A stretch of 64,000 bases of DNA from Flavobacterium branchiicola (GCF_018383905.1 NZ_JAGYWA010000011.1:1-64000), one strand, 5' to 3'. Shown: positions 23,957 to 34,088, numbered from the stretch's first letter. The notes: generated from the letters alone by a model not told the origin. Numbers and translations: made by a program.

Positions 23957-25180
23957 ATGGAACATATTAATTTTCTTGCGTTTGCAATGCCTGCTTTTTT
24001 CCTTTTTTTGTTTTTAGAATACAAGTTGGCGCAACGAAAAAAAAGACCGGAAATTTTTAATTATGAAAGTTCAGTTTCAAATATAAGTATCGGAATTGCC
24101 GAGCGATTAATCAATTTGTTTATTGCAGCGAGTTTTTATCAGCTCTATTATTTTATTTACAATAATTACAGACTTTTTGATATTCCGGCAAATGTTTTGG
24201 TCTGGATCGCACTTATATTGGCAACAGATTTTGTCTGGTATTGGTACCATCGATTGGGGCACGAAGTAAATTTTTTCTGGGCTGCACATATTGTACATCA
24301 CCATAGTGAGGAATTTAATTTTACAGCCGCAGCGAGAATTACTACTTTTCAAGCTGTTATTAGAACTGGCTTTTGGTGCGTTTTGCCTTTTATTGGTTTT
24401 CATCCTACAATGGTAATTACTATGCTAATTGTACATGGTGCTTATTCCTTTTTTACGCATACGCAGCTTATTGGCAGAATAAAATGGCTCGAATATGTTT
24501 TTGTAACCCCTTCTGTACATGGCGTGCATCATGCTTCTGATGAAAAATATCTCGATAAAAATTACGGAGATATGTTTACCTTTTGGGATCGTCTTTTTGG
24601 AACTTTTCAGGAAGAAGAAGAAAAACCAAAATACGGATTAACTCATCCTTTAAAAAGTTATAGTTTCCTTTGGCAGCACTTTCATTATTATTTCGAAATC
24701 TACGAATTATGGAAACGCTCAGAAGGATTTAAGGCAAAGTGGAAGGCCATTTTCGGAAGCCCCGCACACATGGATCAGGATATTCGCCCGATATTAGAAA
24801 AGCGATTTCTACAAGATAAAAGCAATCCGCATCAACGACTTAGATTCCGAAATTATCTTTATATCCAATTAGGAATTTGTACCTTGTTTTTAACTGTTTT
24901 TACTTATTATTTTGATTTACTAAATGGGTTTGATAAAGTTTTTGTGCTATCCTTTATATTAATTACCCTCATAAATTGCGGAGCCTTATTAGAACAGCGA
25001 AAATGGATTTATTACCTGGAATACGCCCGTATTTTTATAGTAACCACTTATTTCCTGTACGAAGAAAATTTGACCACCTTTTTCTTTGTTCCATTGGCGG
25101 TTATGATTTTTGTAGAGCAATTGTTTTCTTTAAGTAAGATTTATCAGAGTACAATTTTGGAGCTGGAGACTCAAGAATAG
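23957..25180 (+). CDS. Sterol desaturase/fatty acid hydroxylase-family membrane protein
   Basis: 407 residues, about 8 membrane segments. The three di-iron histidine clusters of the family are present: HRLGH (~residue 98), HIVHHHSEE (~113) and HGVHHASDEKY (~188). Family members hydroxylate or desaturate lipids using O2. The C-terminal third adds four more hydrophobic segments absent from minimal members. Substrate not visible; membrane lipid hydroxylation is the likely role. Monocistronic. Confidence 0.9.
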   Translation: MEHINFLAFAMPAFFLFLFLEYKLAQRKKRPEIFNYESSVSNISIGIAERLINLFIAASFYQLYYFIYNNYRLFDIPANVLVWIALILATDFVWYWYHRLGHEVNFFWAAHIVHHHSEEFNFTAAARITTFQAVIRTGFWCVLPFIGFHPTMVITMLIVHGAYSFFTHTQLIGRIKWLEYVFVTPSVHGVHHASDEKYLDKNYGDMFTFWDRLFGTFQEEEEKPKYGLTHPLKSYSFLWQHFHYYFEIYELWKRSEGFKAKWKAIFGSPAHMDQDIRPILEKRFLQDKSNPHQRLRFRNYLYIQLGICTLFLTVFTYYFDLLNGFDKVFVLSFILITLINCGALLEQRKWIYYLEYARIFIVTTYFLYEENLTTFFFVPLAVMIFVEQLFSLSKIYQSTILELETQE

Positions 25181-25200
25181 TTTTTTGATGTTAAACTTGT

Positions 25201-25286
25201 CCTGCAAGGTTTTCAAAACCTTGTCGGTCTTATGTTGGATTTTTGAATATAAAAAGATACCTACAAGGTTTTGAAAACCTTGCAGG
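25201..25286. repeat. Pair of inverted CAAGGTTTTCAAAACCTTG hairpins
   Basis: Two 26-bp palindromes (25201-25227, 25261-25286) that are inverted copies of each other, directly after the desaturase gene. The whole 25181-25810 gap is occupied by repeats and has no gene. Confidence 0.85.
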
Positions 25287-25342
25287 AAGTGTAGAATTCC
25301 GTTTTTATATGTAAAAAAAATAGCCACGACCCGAGCGATAAA

Positions 25343-25448
25343 GAATAGGCGAAGCAATTCACGAATTTTTATTTAAAATAATGCGTGAAATTTATGCGCA
25401 CTAATTGATAAAAAAAGAGAAAATTCGTGAATTCGTGGCGAAAAAAAA
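25343..25448. repeat. 106-bp palindromic repeat, copy 1
   Basis: Begins GAATAGGCGAAGCAATTCAC and ends AATTCGTGAATTCGTGGCG plus A-run. Repeated with few changes at 25665-25777. Each copy has inverted ATTCACGAATTTT / AAATTCGTGAAT arms. Confidence 0.85.
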
Positions 25449-25497
25449 TAGTCCCAGAGGGACGAAATATTTGTAGAAAAAAATATTTGTTTGAAGT

Positions 25498-25568
25498 AAA
25501 AAAGCTCCAGCGGAGCGACATATAAATTTAATGTATAAATATGCCGCTCCGATGGAGCTTTTTTTTGG
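25498..25568. repeat. AAGCTCCAGCGGAGCG hairpin
   Basis: Inverted arms AAAAGCTCCAGCGGAGCG and CGCTCCGATGGAGCTTTT enclose an AT-rich palindromic middle; a partial relative (GCTCCTCTGGAGCTTTTT) follows at about 25597. Confidence 0.8.
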
Positions 25569-25664
25569 GTGTTGGATTTGTTTCTATAAATATTACGCTC
25601 CTCTGGAGCTTTTTGTCTCATTGCTCATTTCCATCATAAAAAACAGCCATTCCCTAGAGATAGC

Positions 25665-25777
25665 GAATAAGCGAAGCAATTCACGAATTTTTATTTAAAG
25701 TAATGTGTGAAATTTATGCGCAATAATTGCACGAATTGATAAAAAAAGAAAATTCGTGAATTCGTGGCGAAAAAAAA
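25665..25777. repeat. 106-bp palindromic repeat, copy 2
   Basis: Direct repeat of 25343-25448 with a small insertion (TGCACGAATTGATA region). Confidence 0.85.
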
Positions 25778-25814
25778 CTTAGTACCTTAGACTCTCAGTA
25801 CCTCAGAACCTTAG
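25778..25814. repeat. GGTTCTRAG repeat, copy B
   Basis: Read on the minus strand it starts at the regulator's stop codon: CTAAGGTTCTGAGGTACTGAG and so on. Confidence 0.75.
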
Positions 25815-27409
25815 ATCGTTTTAATCTCCATTATCTTCTGCTCAAAAGTATCTTTAAAATCAGATTTACTTTTAATTCTTGTTTTATAGGTATAAATGGT
25901 AGCTACAGAAAGTTCCAGAAATTCAGCCATTTGACTACTATCCTGAATACCGAGTCTATACAAAGCAAAAATTCTTAATTCCGTATTTAAAAGTTCTCCT
26001 TTTTTTACAATGCATTTATGATCATTGGGGAATAAATGATTAAAATCGGTCACAAAAGTAGGGAACAGTTTCAGGAAGATTTCATCAAACTGATGAAAAA
26101 GGTTTTCTCGTTCTTCCTTTACATTGTAACGTTTTAAACTCGCAATTACTTCATCTGTTTTCTTGGTAATAATTTTATGTAAAGTACTCTTCTGAATATG
26201 ATCTATTTTATTTATGAAAGCTGAGGTTGCTTTAATAAAATACGTGATATATTCTTCTTTAATCGCATTGGCTTCGCTTAAACTGACATTCATTTCCTGC
26301 AATTTCAAATACGATTCAGCCATAATTTTTCTCGCTTTATTTTTCTCTTTTAACTGTTTAAAAATGATCCCGAGAAAAACAAAAATGATAACCGTAAGAA
26401 TCGTCAACAGAATAATAATCTTTTCCAGTTTATCATTTTTATCTTTTACATTATTCAGCTGTGCTTTTTCGATAATTGGCAAAATCGATGAAATCTCAAT
26501 TTTTCTATGTCTTGCATTATAAAAAGTAGCATCATCCATGGCGATATTAATGTACTCATTGGCTTTATCCAAATACCCCATTTTAAAGAGTTCGTTGGCT
26601 AAATTTCTAAGAGCAACAGTTTCTTTAGTAGCATTTTTGACATCGGCAATAGCGGCAAGCGCCAGATACTGAATCGCTTTTTTGGTGTAACCTCTTTCAG
26701 AATAAATATAACCCAGACTAGAGGTAGCAATACCATAATAATCGGCAGGTAATTTATAATTGTTAATCCAGTAACTAAAAGCAAATTCGGCACCTCGCCA
26801 GTCCTGTTGTTTAAGTCTTTTTAAACTTTCTGCCGCCCAGTATTCATTAGAATTAGTTCCAATTAATTCCAGAGCCTTTTTCAGAAAATGATTTCCCTGC
26901 TGTACATAATGTATATTAAAACGTTGATCTTTATTATAATCGGCAAGATCATAGTAGGCACGTGCTTTTATAGAATAGTATTCAAATTTATTTTTCTGAT
27001 CCAGTTTTTGATCATTGATAACATTCAGCGTATCAATTGCTTCTTTAAATAATCCGGATGAAAGCAAAACAAAACCTTCCTTGATTCGGCTTTTAGCCAA
27101 ATATTTTGGATCCTTGAGAACTACAGCTTTGATTTTGGCTTCTTCTAAATAATAATAAGCCGAATCGTATTTGAAAGATTTATACTCCTCAAACAATGAC
27201 ATATAGGTATGATAAAGCTGCTCGTTATTTTGGCTTACAGTAAACTTAGATACATCTCTTTTTAAGCCTTCGATTTTTCGATATTTCTGTTTCATGTAAA
27301 CGTCTTTTTTTAGAAGCACTTTATCTAATTCCTCTAAAACGGGATTTGTCTCTTTCGCAGTAAGAGAAAAACCTGCAATAAAAAAACAGAGAATGAATAT
27401 TCTTTGCAT
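25811..27409 (-). CDS. SusR-like membrane regulator: TPR domain, TM helix, HTH
   Basis: 532 residues. Signal sequence MQRIFILCFFIAGFSLTA, then ~300 residues of periplasmic TPR-like helices (YDSAYYYLEEAKIKA, RGYTKKAIQYLALAA). One membrane helix (IIILLTILTVIIFVFLGIIF, ~residues 325-345) leads to a cytoplasmic coiled segment and a C-terminal LuxR-like HTH (LNTELRIFALYRLGI, SSQMAEFLELSVATIYTYKTRI). This single-protein layout is that of SusR-type regulators, which sense oligosaccharides in the periplasm and activate the adjacent sus operon. It is divergent from the PUL here. Confidence 0.87.
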   Translation of the reverse strand: MQRIFILCFFIAGFSLTAKETNPVLEELDKVLLKKDVYMKQKYRKIEGLKRDVSKFTVSQNNEQLYHTYMSLFEEYKSFKYDSAYYYLEEAKIKAVVLKDPKYLAKSRIKEGFVLLSSGLFKEAIDTLNVINDQKLDQKNKFEYYSIKARAYYDLADYNKDQRFNIHYVQQGNHFLKKALELIGTNSNEYWAAESLKRLKQQDWRGAEFAFSYWINNYKLPADYYGIATSSLGYIYSERGYTKKAIQYLALAAIADVKNATKETVALRNLANELFKMGYLDKANEYINIAMDDATFYNARHRKIEISSILPIIEKAQLNNVKDKNDKLEKIIILLTILTVIIFVFLGIIFKQLKEKNKARKIMAESYLKLQEMNVSLSEANAIKEEYITYFIKATSAFINKIDHIQKSTLHKIITKKTDEVIASLKRYNVKEERENLFHQFDEIFLKLFPTFVTDFNHLFPNDHKCIVKKGELLNTELRIFALYRLGIQDSSQMAEFLELSVATIYTYKTRIKSKSDFKDTFEQKIMEIKTI

Positions 27410-27716
27410 GGTTTGATTTTGGTTTAGGGTAAAAAAAACTTTTTTTGGTTTGTTTGAGTTAATTCGTTTTGTAATTCAGGTAAGCTTGAAAGTTGATGAT
27501 TGAACCGGTTTCAGCTCTTGAGAAATGAAGTATTAAAAACCTCGAAAGTTCGTTCATCCCTTCAAAAATAAGATATAAATGTTAAAAGTAGTCTAATAAC
27601 TTGCAATTATACAATAAAAAGTAGTTATATATATGCATAGTGAAAAAAATATACCGTTTAATTTTCATATTGTCATATTTACCATTATTTATTAGCTGTT
27701 TTTCACCTTTACACCA

Positions 27717-27804
27717 TCTTGATTTTTCTAATTGCCTGTATTACTTAATGTCTTGATTTTTAAATACTTGACATCTTAAATTTTTGTATTCTATCTTGAT
27801 TTTT
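27717..27804 (+). promoter_or_regulatory. Three direct repeats TCTTGATTTTT upstream of the PUL
   Basis: Exact 11-mers at 27717-27727, 27751-27761 and 27794-27804, in the 483-bp gap between the divergent regulator and the PUL (which holds no gene). Spacing is 34 and 43 bp. Likely activator sites for the SusR-like protein. No TAnnTTTG box was seen before 27893. Confidence 0.5.
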
Positions 27805-27892
27805 CTTAGATGTTTTTTTTAAGATTTATTTAACTTCTAGTTTCGCTCTATCCTTTTGAAGAGGATAACAAACTAACAAAAACCAAAAATTT

Positions 27893-28414
27893 ATGAAATG
27901 TAAAAGTCTTTATTGGCTAGCTTTTATGATGTGTTTTTTTGCCATTGGATGCGATAACACAGATGACGGAAGCTACGTAGAACCAATTACCCTTTATGAA
28001 AAAGTAAATGGCAATTGGGGATTAACCAATCTGAAAATGGTTGATGAAGTTGCGAAAGCAAATAAGATCGAACCAAACGAAGAAAACTTGAGTACCTATT
28101 TTAGCTACGAAGATTTTAAAATCAAATTTAACGTAGACGAAAACGAAAGGCCAACAAGTTACGAAGTAACAGGAGATGTCCCTCCGTTATTTGCTCCAAA
28201 GGGATATTGGGCATTGAGCTCAGATTTTCAGCAGACCAATCTTGTCGGAACAAAAATCTACTTGTACAGCGATGCACAGAAAACGCAAAAAACAGATGAA
28301 CTTAGATTGATTTCGGTTCCGGGAAAAAGCGAAGAAATGCAGTTTCAGCTGACGCATTCTTCAGGCGGTGTAGATTTCGTGTCTTATGTGTTTAAATTAA
28401 ATGCTATTAATTAA
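27893..28414 (+). CDS. PUL lipoprotein, possibly DUF5004-like
   Basis: 173 residues, with a lipoprotein signal ending FAIGCDNTDDG. The rest is a lipocalin-like beta sandwich with NGNWGLTNLKMVDEV near the start and a C-terminal FVSYVFKLN strand. The Asp/Gly-rich sequence after the Cys fits surface export. First gene of the PUL transcript, 8 bp before the next. In Flavobacteria such small lipoproteins accompany SusCD; a glycan-binding or accessory role is inferred. The DUF name is from memory of similar loci. Confidence 0.72.
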   Translation: MKCKSLYWLAFMMCFFAIGCDNTDDGSYVEPITLYEKVNGNWGLTNLKMVDEVAKANKIEPNEENLSTYFSYEDFKIKFNVDENERPTSYEVTGDVPPLFAPKGYWALSSDFQQTNLVGTKIYLYSDAQKTQKTDELRLISVPGKSEEMQFQLTHSSGGVDFVSYVFKLNAIN

Positions 28415-28422
28415 AAAGTAAT

Positions 28423-29505
28423 ATGAAAAAGTTTATATATACAATTTTACTTGCCTTATTGATGGCTCCTAATTTTATTCAGGCGCAAGAAGCCGCGGGA
28501 GCTGTGGGGCCAATGTCATCATTTCCTGTCGTGTACAAATATGATGAACAAGTTACCTGGTATTTTGATATGTCGGCCTCTACATTTGCCGAAACAGAAG
28601 ATTTATACATCTGGATCTGGTCTCCATCTGAGCCAGATGCTAATAACTGGGAAAACTCTTCCGACTTTGCAAAACTAAAATACGAAGGAAATAAAATCTG
28701 GAGTTTCACTTTAACTCCGACGGTTTATTTTTCTAAAACTCCCGAAGAGATCGCTGCAAGTGCCGGATTCTGGTTTCGTTTAAAAAACAAAAACGGATCT
28801 AAACAAAGTGATGTGGCAAATATGCCTTATACCGATTTCTCCTCTTTTTATACTTCAGGCGAATTATTTAGACCTTATCCGTCAAAACCTTTAATTGATA
28901 AACCTTTAAGTATTTTATTTAATGCCAATCTTAATCCTGCCTTTGCAGGCACTCCAAGTGTACATATGCACGCTGGTTTAAATGACTGGGCAATTCAGCA
29001 AATGTATGAAGCTGCAAAACCAGACATTGCCGCAAAAACAAAATTAAAAGACTTAGGTAATGGTTTTTATAAAATGGATATTGTTCCTAAACAATACTTC
29101 AATGCTCCGGATGATTTTATCATGGAAAAGATAAATTTTCTGATGGTAGCAGAGAATTGGACAGCAAATTCGGGTGATCAGGTTATTTACGCAGGAGAAT
29201 TTATTCCGCCGCCACCGCCAAGTTTTAGTTTTTTTCCAATGCAGATTAGCCAAAAGGATTTTCTGGGAATGTCGAGAAAAAATAACGAAGCTGGTGTAAA
29301 CAAATTAATCTACACGATTACAGCCGGGCCAAAAACAATTTCTGGTGAGTTTACTGGAGGTACTGCAGAAATTAAAGGTTTTGTGAATTTAGTTTCAGAA
29401 CTAAATGGGGTTCCGAGTTTAAGTGAAATCCATGTTTTAGTTAAGGACAATAAAGACAAAACGATTTCGGATACTACGATTCCGCTTAAAACTTTAGATA
29501 AATAA
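28423..29505 (+). CDS. Secreted two-domain protein in SusE/F-like position
   Basis: 360 residues with signal peptide MKKFIYTILLALLMAPNFIQA. Two similar Ig-like modules are visible: QVTWYFDMSASTFA with aromatic-rich IWIWSPSEPDANNW, and LSILFNANLNPAFAGTPSVHMHAGLNDW. Both resemble carbohydrate-binding modules of SusE/SusF or CBM-type proteins, with surface Trp residues. A Pro-rich linker (PPPPPSFSFFP) precedes the C-terminal segment. No catalytic motif. Probable glycan-binding surface protein. It lacks a lipobox Cys, so secretion or periplasmic localisation is possible. Confidence 0.75.
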   Translation: MKKFIYTILLALLMAPNFIQAQEAAGAVGPMSSFPVVYKYDEQVTWYFDMSASTFAETEDLYIWIWSPSEPDANNWENSSDFAKLKYEGNKIWSFTLTPTVYFSKTPEEIAASAGFWFRLKNKNGSKQSDVANMPYTDFSSFYTSGELFRPYPSKPLIDKPLSILFNANLNPAFAGTPSVHMHAGLNDWAIQQMYEAAKPDIAAKTKLKDLGNGFYKMDIVPKQYFNAPDDFIMEKINFLMVAENWTANSGDQVIYAGEFIPPPPPSFSFFPMQISQKDFLGMSRKNNEAGVNKLIYTITAGPKTISGEFTGGTAEIKGFVNLVSELNGVPSLSEIHVLVKDNKDKTISDTTIPLKTLDK

Positions 29506-29533
29506 TCACTATTAAATTAAAACACCAATTCTA

Positions 29534-32500
29534 ATGAATAGTAAAAATACAAAAAGCGTCCTGCATCAAATGTGGACTGCTAAAGGAGCGGTATTGATGA
29601 TTTTTATGCTTTTTCTTTCTGCCGGTACATTCGCGCAGACGAAAAAACAAATCTCTGGAACCGTTTATGACAATACAGGTGCGTTATTGCCGGGAGCTTC
29701 AATCATTGAAGTAGGAACAAAAAACGGAACTACAACAGATTTTGATGGTAAATTTAGCCTTCAGGTAGCTGCAGGAAGTGCAATCGAAGTTTCTTTTATC
29801 GGATCAACAACACAAAAAGTTCAGATTACAGGAAATAATAATTATGATGTTCGTTTGCAAAATGATGGTTACACCCTGGCAGAAGTACAAGTGGTTTCTG
29901 TAGGTTACGGAAAAGTAAAAAAAGCCGATTTAACTGGAGCCATTTCTACAGTTGGAGCAGATGATTTAGTAAAAGGAACAATATCTTCTACAGAGCAGGT
30001 TTTACAAGGAAAAGTAGCCGGATTAAACATTATTCGTCCTTCGGGAGATCCGGCGGCGGGTTCTACAATTCGTCTTCGTGGAGGAACTTCGCTTACAGCA
30101 AGCAACAGCCCATTAATTGTGGTTGATGGAATTGCCGGAGTAGATATCAATGTGGTTCAGCCTTCCGATATTAAATCGGTTGACGTTCTTAAAGATGCTT
30201 CTGCAACTGCAATTTACGGTTCTCGTGGAGCAAACGGTGTAATTATGATTACAACAAAATCGGGAACAAAAGGAGTTTCTGTAGTGTACAGCGGCTTATC
30301 TAGTTTTGGATATGTGAATGATAATTTAGATCTTCTTTCGGCAAATCAATGGAGAGGTTATGTACGACAAAATCAGATTACAGATGCCGTAGATTACGGT
30401 GCAAATACAAACTGGCAGAAAGCAATTGAGCAAACAGCAATTTCTCAGTCGCATACTTTAAGCATTAATTCTGGTAAAGCTGACAGCGGTTTTAGAACTT
30501 CACTTTCATACTTAAATAATGAAGGGGTTATTAAAAAATCCGGCTTAGAGAGATTAAGCGGAAATGTAAGTGCTTACCAATTTCTTGGAGACAATAAAGA
30601 GGTAAAATTTGATATGGGTTTATTTGCAAACATTGACAAATGGCACCCAATTGATTACAGAATTTTTGAAAGAGCGTACAATTTAAATCCAACCATTCCG
30701 GTTTACACACCAGCTGGAGAATTCAGTGAAGTAGTAGGAAATATTTATCAAAACCCGGTTGAGATTTTAACCAACAGAACTTTTGATAATGAAAGACACA
30801 GACTTTTGGGTTATTTTAAAACAGATGTAAAATTCCTGAATGACTTTACTGCAACAGCAAATATTTCATTAGAACACAACGCTGTAAAAGGGGGAACTTA
30901 CAAACCATCTTATGCCGTTATGGAAGGGCAGACTGAAGGTGGTTTTGCACAAAGAACCTATGGCGAATATACCAATGCGCAAGGCGAGCTTTATGTAAAT
31001 TACATCAAAGTTATAGACAAACATAACATTGGAGCTTTGGCTGGATACTCTTATCTTGAAAATATCTATGAAGGTTTTGGAGCACAGAGAGGTGGTTTTG
31101 TAACAGATGCTTTTAGCTATAATAATTTAGGCGCAGGATACAATTATCGTTTAAGCGATGTGTATTCATACAAAGGAAAATCAAATTTAGTTTCTTTTTA
31201 TGCTCGTGCTAATTACGGTTACGATGGTAAATATTTATTGACAGCAACAGTAAGACGTGATGGATCTAGCCGTTTTGGAGAAAACAATAAATGGGGAACT
31301 TTCCCATCTGCTTCTGCGGCGTGGAGAGTTTCTAATGAAGAATTTATGCAATCTTCTAAAGGTTGGTTAGATAATTTAAAAGTAAGAGTTGGTTACGGAG
31401 TTACTGGAAATCAGGACGGAATTGGGGAGTACAAATCGCTTTCTATCTTAGGAGTTGGAAATGACAGTTACTACGATCCGGTTACTAAAACCTGGAGTTT
31501 GGCATATTCTCCAAAACAAAACCCAAATCCTGATTTGAAATGGGAATCTACACAGCAAATTAACATTGGTTTTGACTTTGGTCTTTTCAACAGAATTACA
31601 GGATCTTTTGAATGGTATTCTAAAACAACAAAAGATTTGTTATACACGTATGAAGTGCCTCAGCCACCTTATTTAGTGGGAACAATGTTGGCCAACGTTG
31701 GAGAAATGTCTAATAAAGGAGTGGAGTTGACTTTGAATGCAGATATCATTAAAGGAGATAAATTCAACTGGAATGCCAATTTAACGCTTGGACATAACGT
31801 TCAGAAAATCGAAAAACTGTCTAATCCAACTTATAAAACGGATGTTATCTACAGCGGATCGCTTCATGGTTTGGCAGGTATGTCCGGACAATATTCTCAG
31901 GTTATTGCTGAAGGATATCCGGTTGGAACTTTCTGGGGATTCAAAAACGCAGGTTTAGATGCCGATGGAAAAATACAATACTACAACGCAGCAGGAGCTG
32001 TAGTAGAGGAGAGTGCATTGGTTGATGCCGATAAAACAGACTTAGGAAATGTTCAGCCAGATTTGACTTTGGGTATCGGAATGAATTTTACTTATGGAAA
32101 TTTTGATCTTGGCGTTTCAGGATACGGAATGTTCGGGCAGAAAGCATTAAATGCAACCAATATGATGTTAAACGATCCAAACAGATTACCGGCTTTTAAT
32201 GTACCGGATTCTTTCTTAAGCAGCGGTATTACTTCGTCTCCAAAATATTCAGATTACTGGATCGAAGACGCTTCATTCTTTAGACTTCAGACTTTATCAA
32301 TTGGTTATACATTACCATTAAAATACAAAAAATCTAAAGTGAGAATGTACGTAATGGGAGAAAATTTATTTGTAATTACAGGTTACAAAGGTGTAGATCC
32401 GGAGATTGGCTTAAATGCTCAGGACGGAATAAACCAAACCGGAAAAATGGATGAAACTGGATTAGCCGCTCCCGGAATTGACCGATACAATAATTATCCC

Positions 32501-32548
32501 CGACCAACTACAATTTCTGTTGGACTAAATTTTACGCTGAATAATTAA
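29534..32548 (+). CDS. SusC-family TonB-dependent outer-membrane receptor
   Basis: 1004 residues. After a signal peptide ending TFAQ comes a CarboxypepD-regulatory-like domain (ISGTVYDNTGALLPGASI, residues ~38-110), the plug domain (QVVSVGYGKVKKADLTGA, TIRLRGGTSL, DVLKDASATAIYGSRGANGV) and a 22-strand barrel ending TTISVGLNFTLNN. SusC imports oligosaccharides with energy from TonB-ExbBD and pairs with the SusD lid encoded 28 bp downstream. Intact, unlike the fossil at 5.9 kb. Confidence 0.97.
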   Translation: MNSKNTKSVLHQMWTAKGAVLMIFMLFLSAGTFAQTKKQISGTVYDNTGALLPGASIIEVGTKNGTTTDFDGKFSLQVAAGSAIEVSFIGSTTQKVQITGNNNYDVRLQNDGYTLAEVQVVSVGYGKVKKADLTGAISTVGADDLVKGTISSTEQVLQGKVAGLNIIRPSGDPAAGSTIRLRGGTSLTASNSPLIVVDGIAGVDINVVQPSDIKSVDVLKDASATAIYGSRGANGVIMITTKSGTKGVSVVYSGLSSFGYVNDNLDLLSANQWRGYVRQNQITDAVDYGANTNWQKAIEQTAISQSHTLSINSGKADSGFRTSLSYLNNEGVIKKSGLERLSGNVSAYQFLGDNKEVKFDMGLFANIDKWHPIDYRIFERAYNLNPTIPVYTPAGEFSEVVGNIYQNPVEILTNRTFDNERHRLLGYFKTDVKFLNDFTATANISLEHNAVKGGTYKPSYAVMEGQTEGGFAQRTYGEYTNAQGELYVNYIKVIDKHNIGALAGYSYLENIYEGFGAQRGGFVTDAFSYNNLGAGYNYRLSDVYSYKGKSNLVSFYARANYGYDGKYLLTATVRRDGSSRFGENNKWGTFPSASAAWRVSNEEFMQSSKGWLDNLKVRVGYGVTGNQDGIGEYKSLSILGVGNDSYYDPVTKTWSLAYSPKQNPNPDLKWESTQQINIGFDFGLFNRITGSFEWYSKTTKDLLYTYEVPQPPYLVGTMLANVGEMSNKGVELTLNADIIKGDKFNWNANLTLGHNVQKIEKLSNPTYKTDVIYSGSLHGLAGMSGQYSQVIAEGYPVGTFWGFKNAGLDADGKIQYYNAAGAVVEESALVDADKTDLGNVQPDLTLGIGMNFTYGNFDLGVSGYGMFGQKALNATNMMLNDPNRLPAFNVPDSFLSSGITSSPKYSDYWIEDASFFRLQTLSIGYTLPLKYKKSKVRMYVMGENLFVITGYKGVDPEIGLNAQDGINQTGKMDETGLAAPGIDRYNNYPRPTTISVGLNFTLNN

Positions 32549-32576
32549 GCGAATTGATAACCATAAAATACTAAAA

Positions 32577-34088
32577 ATGAAAATCAAAATAATAGCACCA
32601 ATACTTTTAAGTATGCTTTTTACGGTATCATGTACTGATTTGGATGAACAGTTGTATGATCAGGTAGAAGACGGAAATTTTGGAAACACAACCAAAGAAA
32701 TTGATGCGCTTGTTGGTGGAGCTTATTCTTCGTTAAGAGGATTTGCCGATCCGATTTCAAATAATTATCCAACTTGCGAATATGTTTTCTTTTTGAATGA
32801 AACAGTTTCAGATGAAGCCACGATTCCAACAAGAGGAACAAACTGGTACGATGGCGGACAATATCAGGATGCTCAGAAACATACATGGAAATCAGACAAT
32901 AGAATGATTCTTTCGGCGTGGCGTTACAATTATACAGGAATTGCAAAGATCAATGCAATTATCTATCAGATTAATAAATCGACTTTATCTGATCAGGCAA
33001 AAACCCCCATTTTTGCCGAGTTAAAAGCAGTTAGAGCTTATTACTATTACAATCTTTTAGATTTATTCGGAAATGTGCCAGTTGTAACCAATTTTGAAGA
33101 TACTGACCTTCCGACCAATTCAACAAGAAAACAAGTGTACGATTTTGTTGAAAAAGAACTAACAGACGCAATTCCGTATTTGAATCCAAATGTGGTGTAT
33201 TCTAAATTCACCAAAAACGTAGCCTATGCGGTTTTGGCAAGATTGTATTTAAATTCAGAAGCATTTATCGGACAGCCACGCTGGCAGGATTGTATAAACA
33301 TGTGCCAGAAAATATCCGGATACAGTTTAACACCAGATTATTTTGCCAATTTTATTACTGAGAACCAGACTTCTCCAGAAATTATTTTTGCTATTCCTTA
33401 CGATTCAAAAGCAGGAACAGTTGGAAATTATATGAGTTCAATGTCTTGTCATTATAGCCAGAAATTAGCTATTTCTGCAATTCCAAACAACTACCCTTGG
33501 AGTGCCAACGGAATGTGCGCACAGCCTGGAGTATACTCCGCTTTTGCAGACACAGACAAAAGAAAGAAAACAATGCTGGAAGGCGATCAGATCAATCTGG
33601 CAACAGGATCTGTAATTATTATGGATAACGGAGAACCGTTAACCTATACAGAGAACCTGACAAGTTTAGAAGATGCAAAAGAGAACGAAGGTGTTCGTTT
33701 GGCTAAATACGAAATGAAAGCTGGAGAACAATGGGAGCGTGACCACGATTTTGTTTTAATCCGTTTTTCAGAAATCTTGATGATGCAGGCAGAATGTTAC
33801 GTTCGTTTAGGTTCGCCAGATTTAGCAAAACCATTTGTACAACAAGTAACAGCACGTGCAGGCGAAGAAATGCCAACAACGATTGACTTACCATTTATCG
33901 ATCAGGAATTGATGAAAGAATTCATTTTTGAAGGTAGAAGAAGAACAGACAACATTCGTTTCGGAACATTCTTCCTGCCATGGTGGTCAAAAGGAGCAAC
34001 AGAAAAATACAGAGCTATTTTCCCAATTCCGAGTAGCGTTTTAACAACAAATAAAAATTTGAAACAAAATCCTGGGTATCCAAATTAG
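32577..34088 (+). CDS. SusD-family glycan-binding lipoprotein
   Basis: 503 residues. Lipoprotein signal ending FTVSCTDLDEQLYDQ, then the SusD helical fold with TPR-like segments (KAVRAYYYYNLLDLFG, VAYAVLARLYLNSEAF, FSEILMMQAECYVRLG) and the usual C-terminus with RIFP-like FPIPSSVLTTNKNLKQNPGY. Acts as the mobile lid on SusC and binds the glycan at the cell surface. A GC-containing hairpin lies 12 bp after the stop, which could reduce transcription into the glycosidase genes. Confidence 0.96.
   Translation: MKIKIIAPILLSMLFTVSCTDLDEQLYDQVEDGNFGNTTKEIDALVGGAYSSLRGFADPISNNYPTCEYVFFLNETVSDEATIPTRGTNWYDGGQYQDAQKHTWKSDNRMILSAWRYNYTGIAKINAIIYQINKSTLSDQAKTPIFAELKAVRAYYYYNLLDLFGNVPVVTNFEDTDLPTNSTRKQVYDFVEKELTDAIPYLNPNVVYSKFTKNVAYAVLARLYLNSEAFIGQPRWQDCINMCQKISGYSLTPDYFANFITENQTSPEIIFAIPYDSKAGTVGNYMSSMSCHYSQKLAISAIPNNYPWSANGMCAQPGVYSAFADTDKRKKTMLEGDQINLATGSVIIMDNGEPLTYTENLTSLEDAKENEGVRLAKYEMKAGEQWERDHDFVLIRFSEILMMQAECYVRLGSPDLAKPFVQQVTARAGEEMPTTIDLPFIDQELMKEFIFEGRRRTDNIRFGTFFLPWWSKGATEKYRAIFPIPSSVLTTNKNLKQNPGYPN

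Noticed and set aside
25201..25777. CRISPR array
   Set aside because: The repeats are palindromes of different families, without regular spacing or unique spacers, and no cas genes are nearby.
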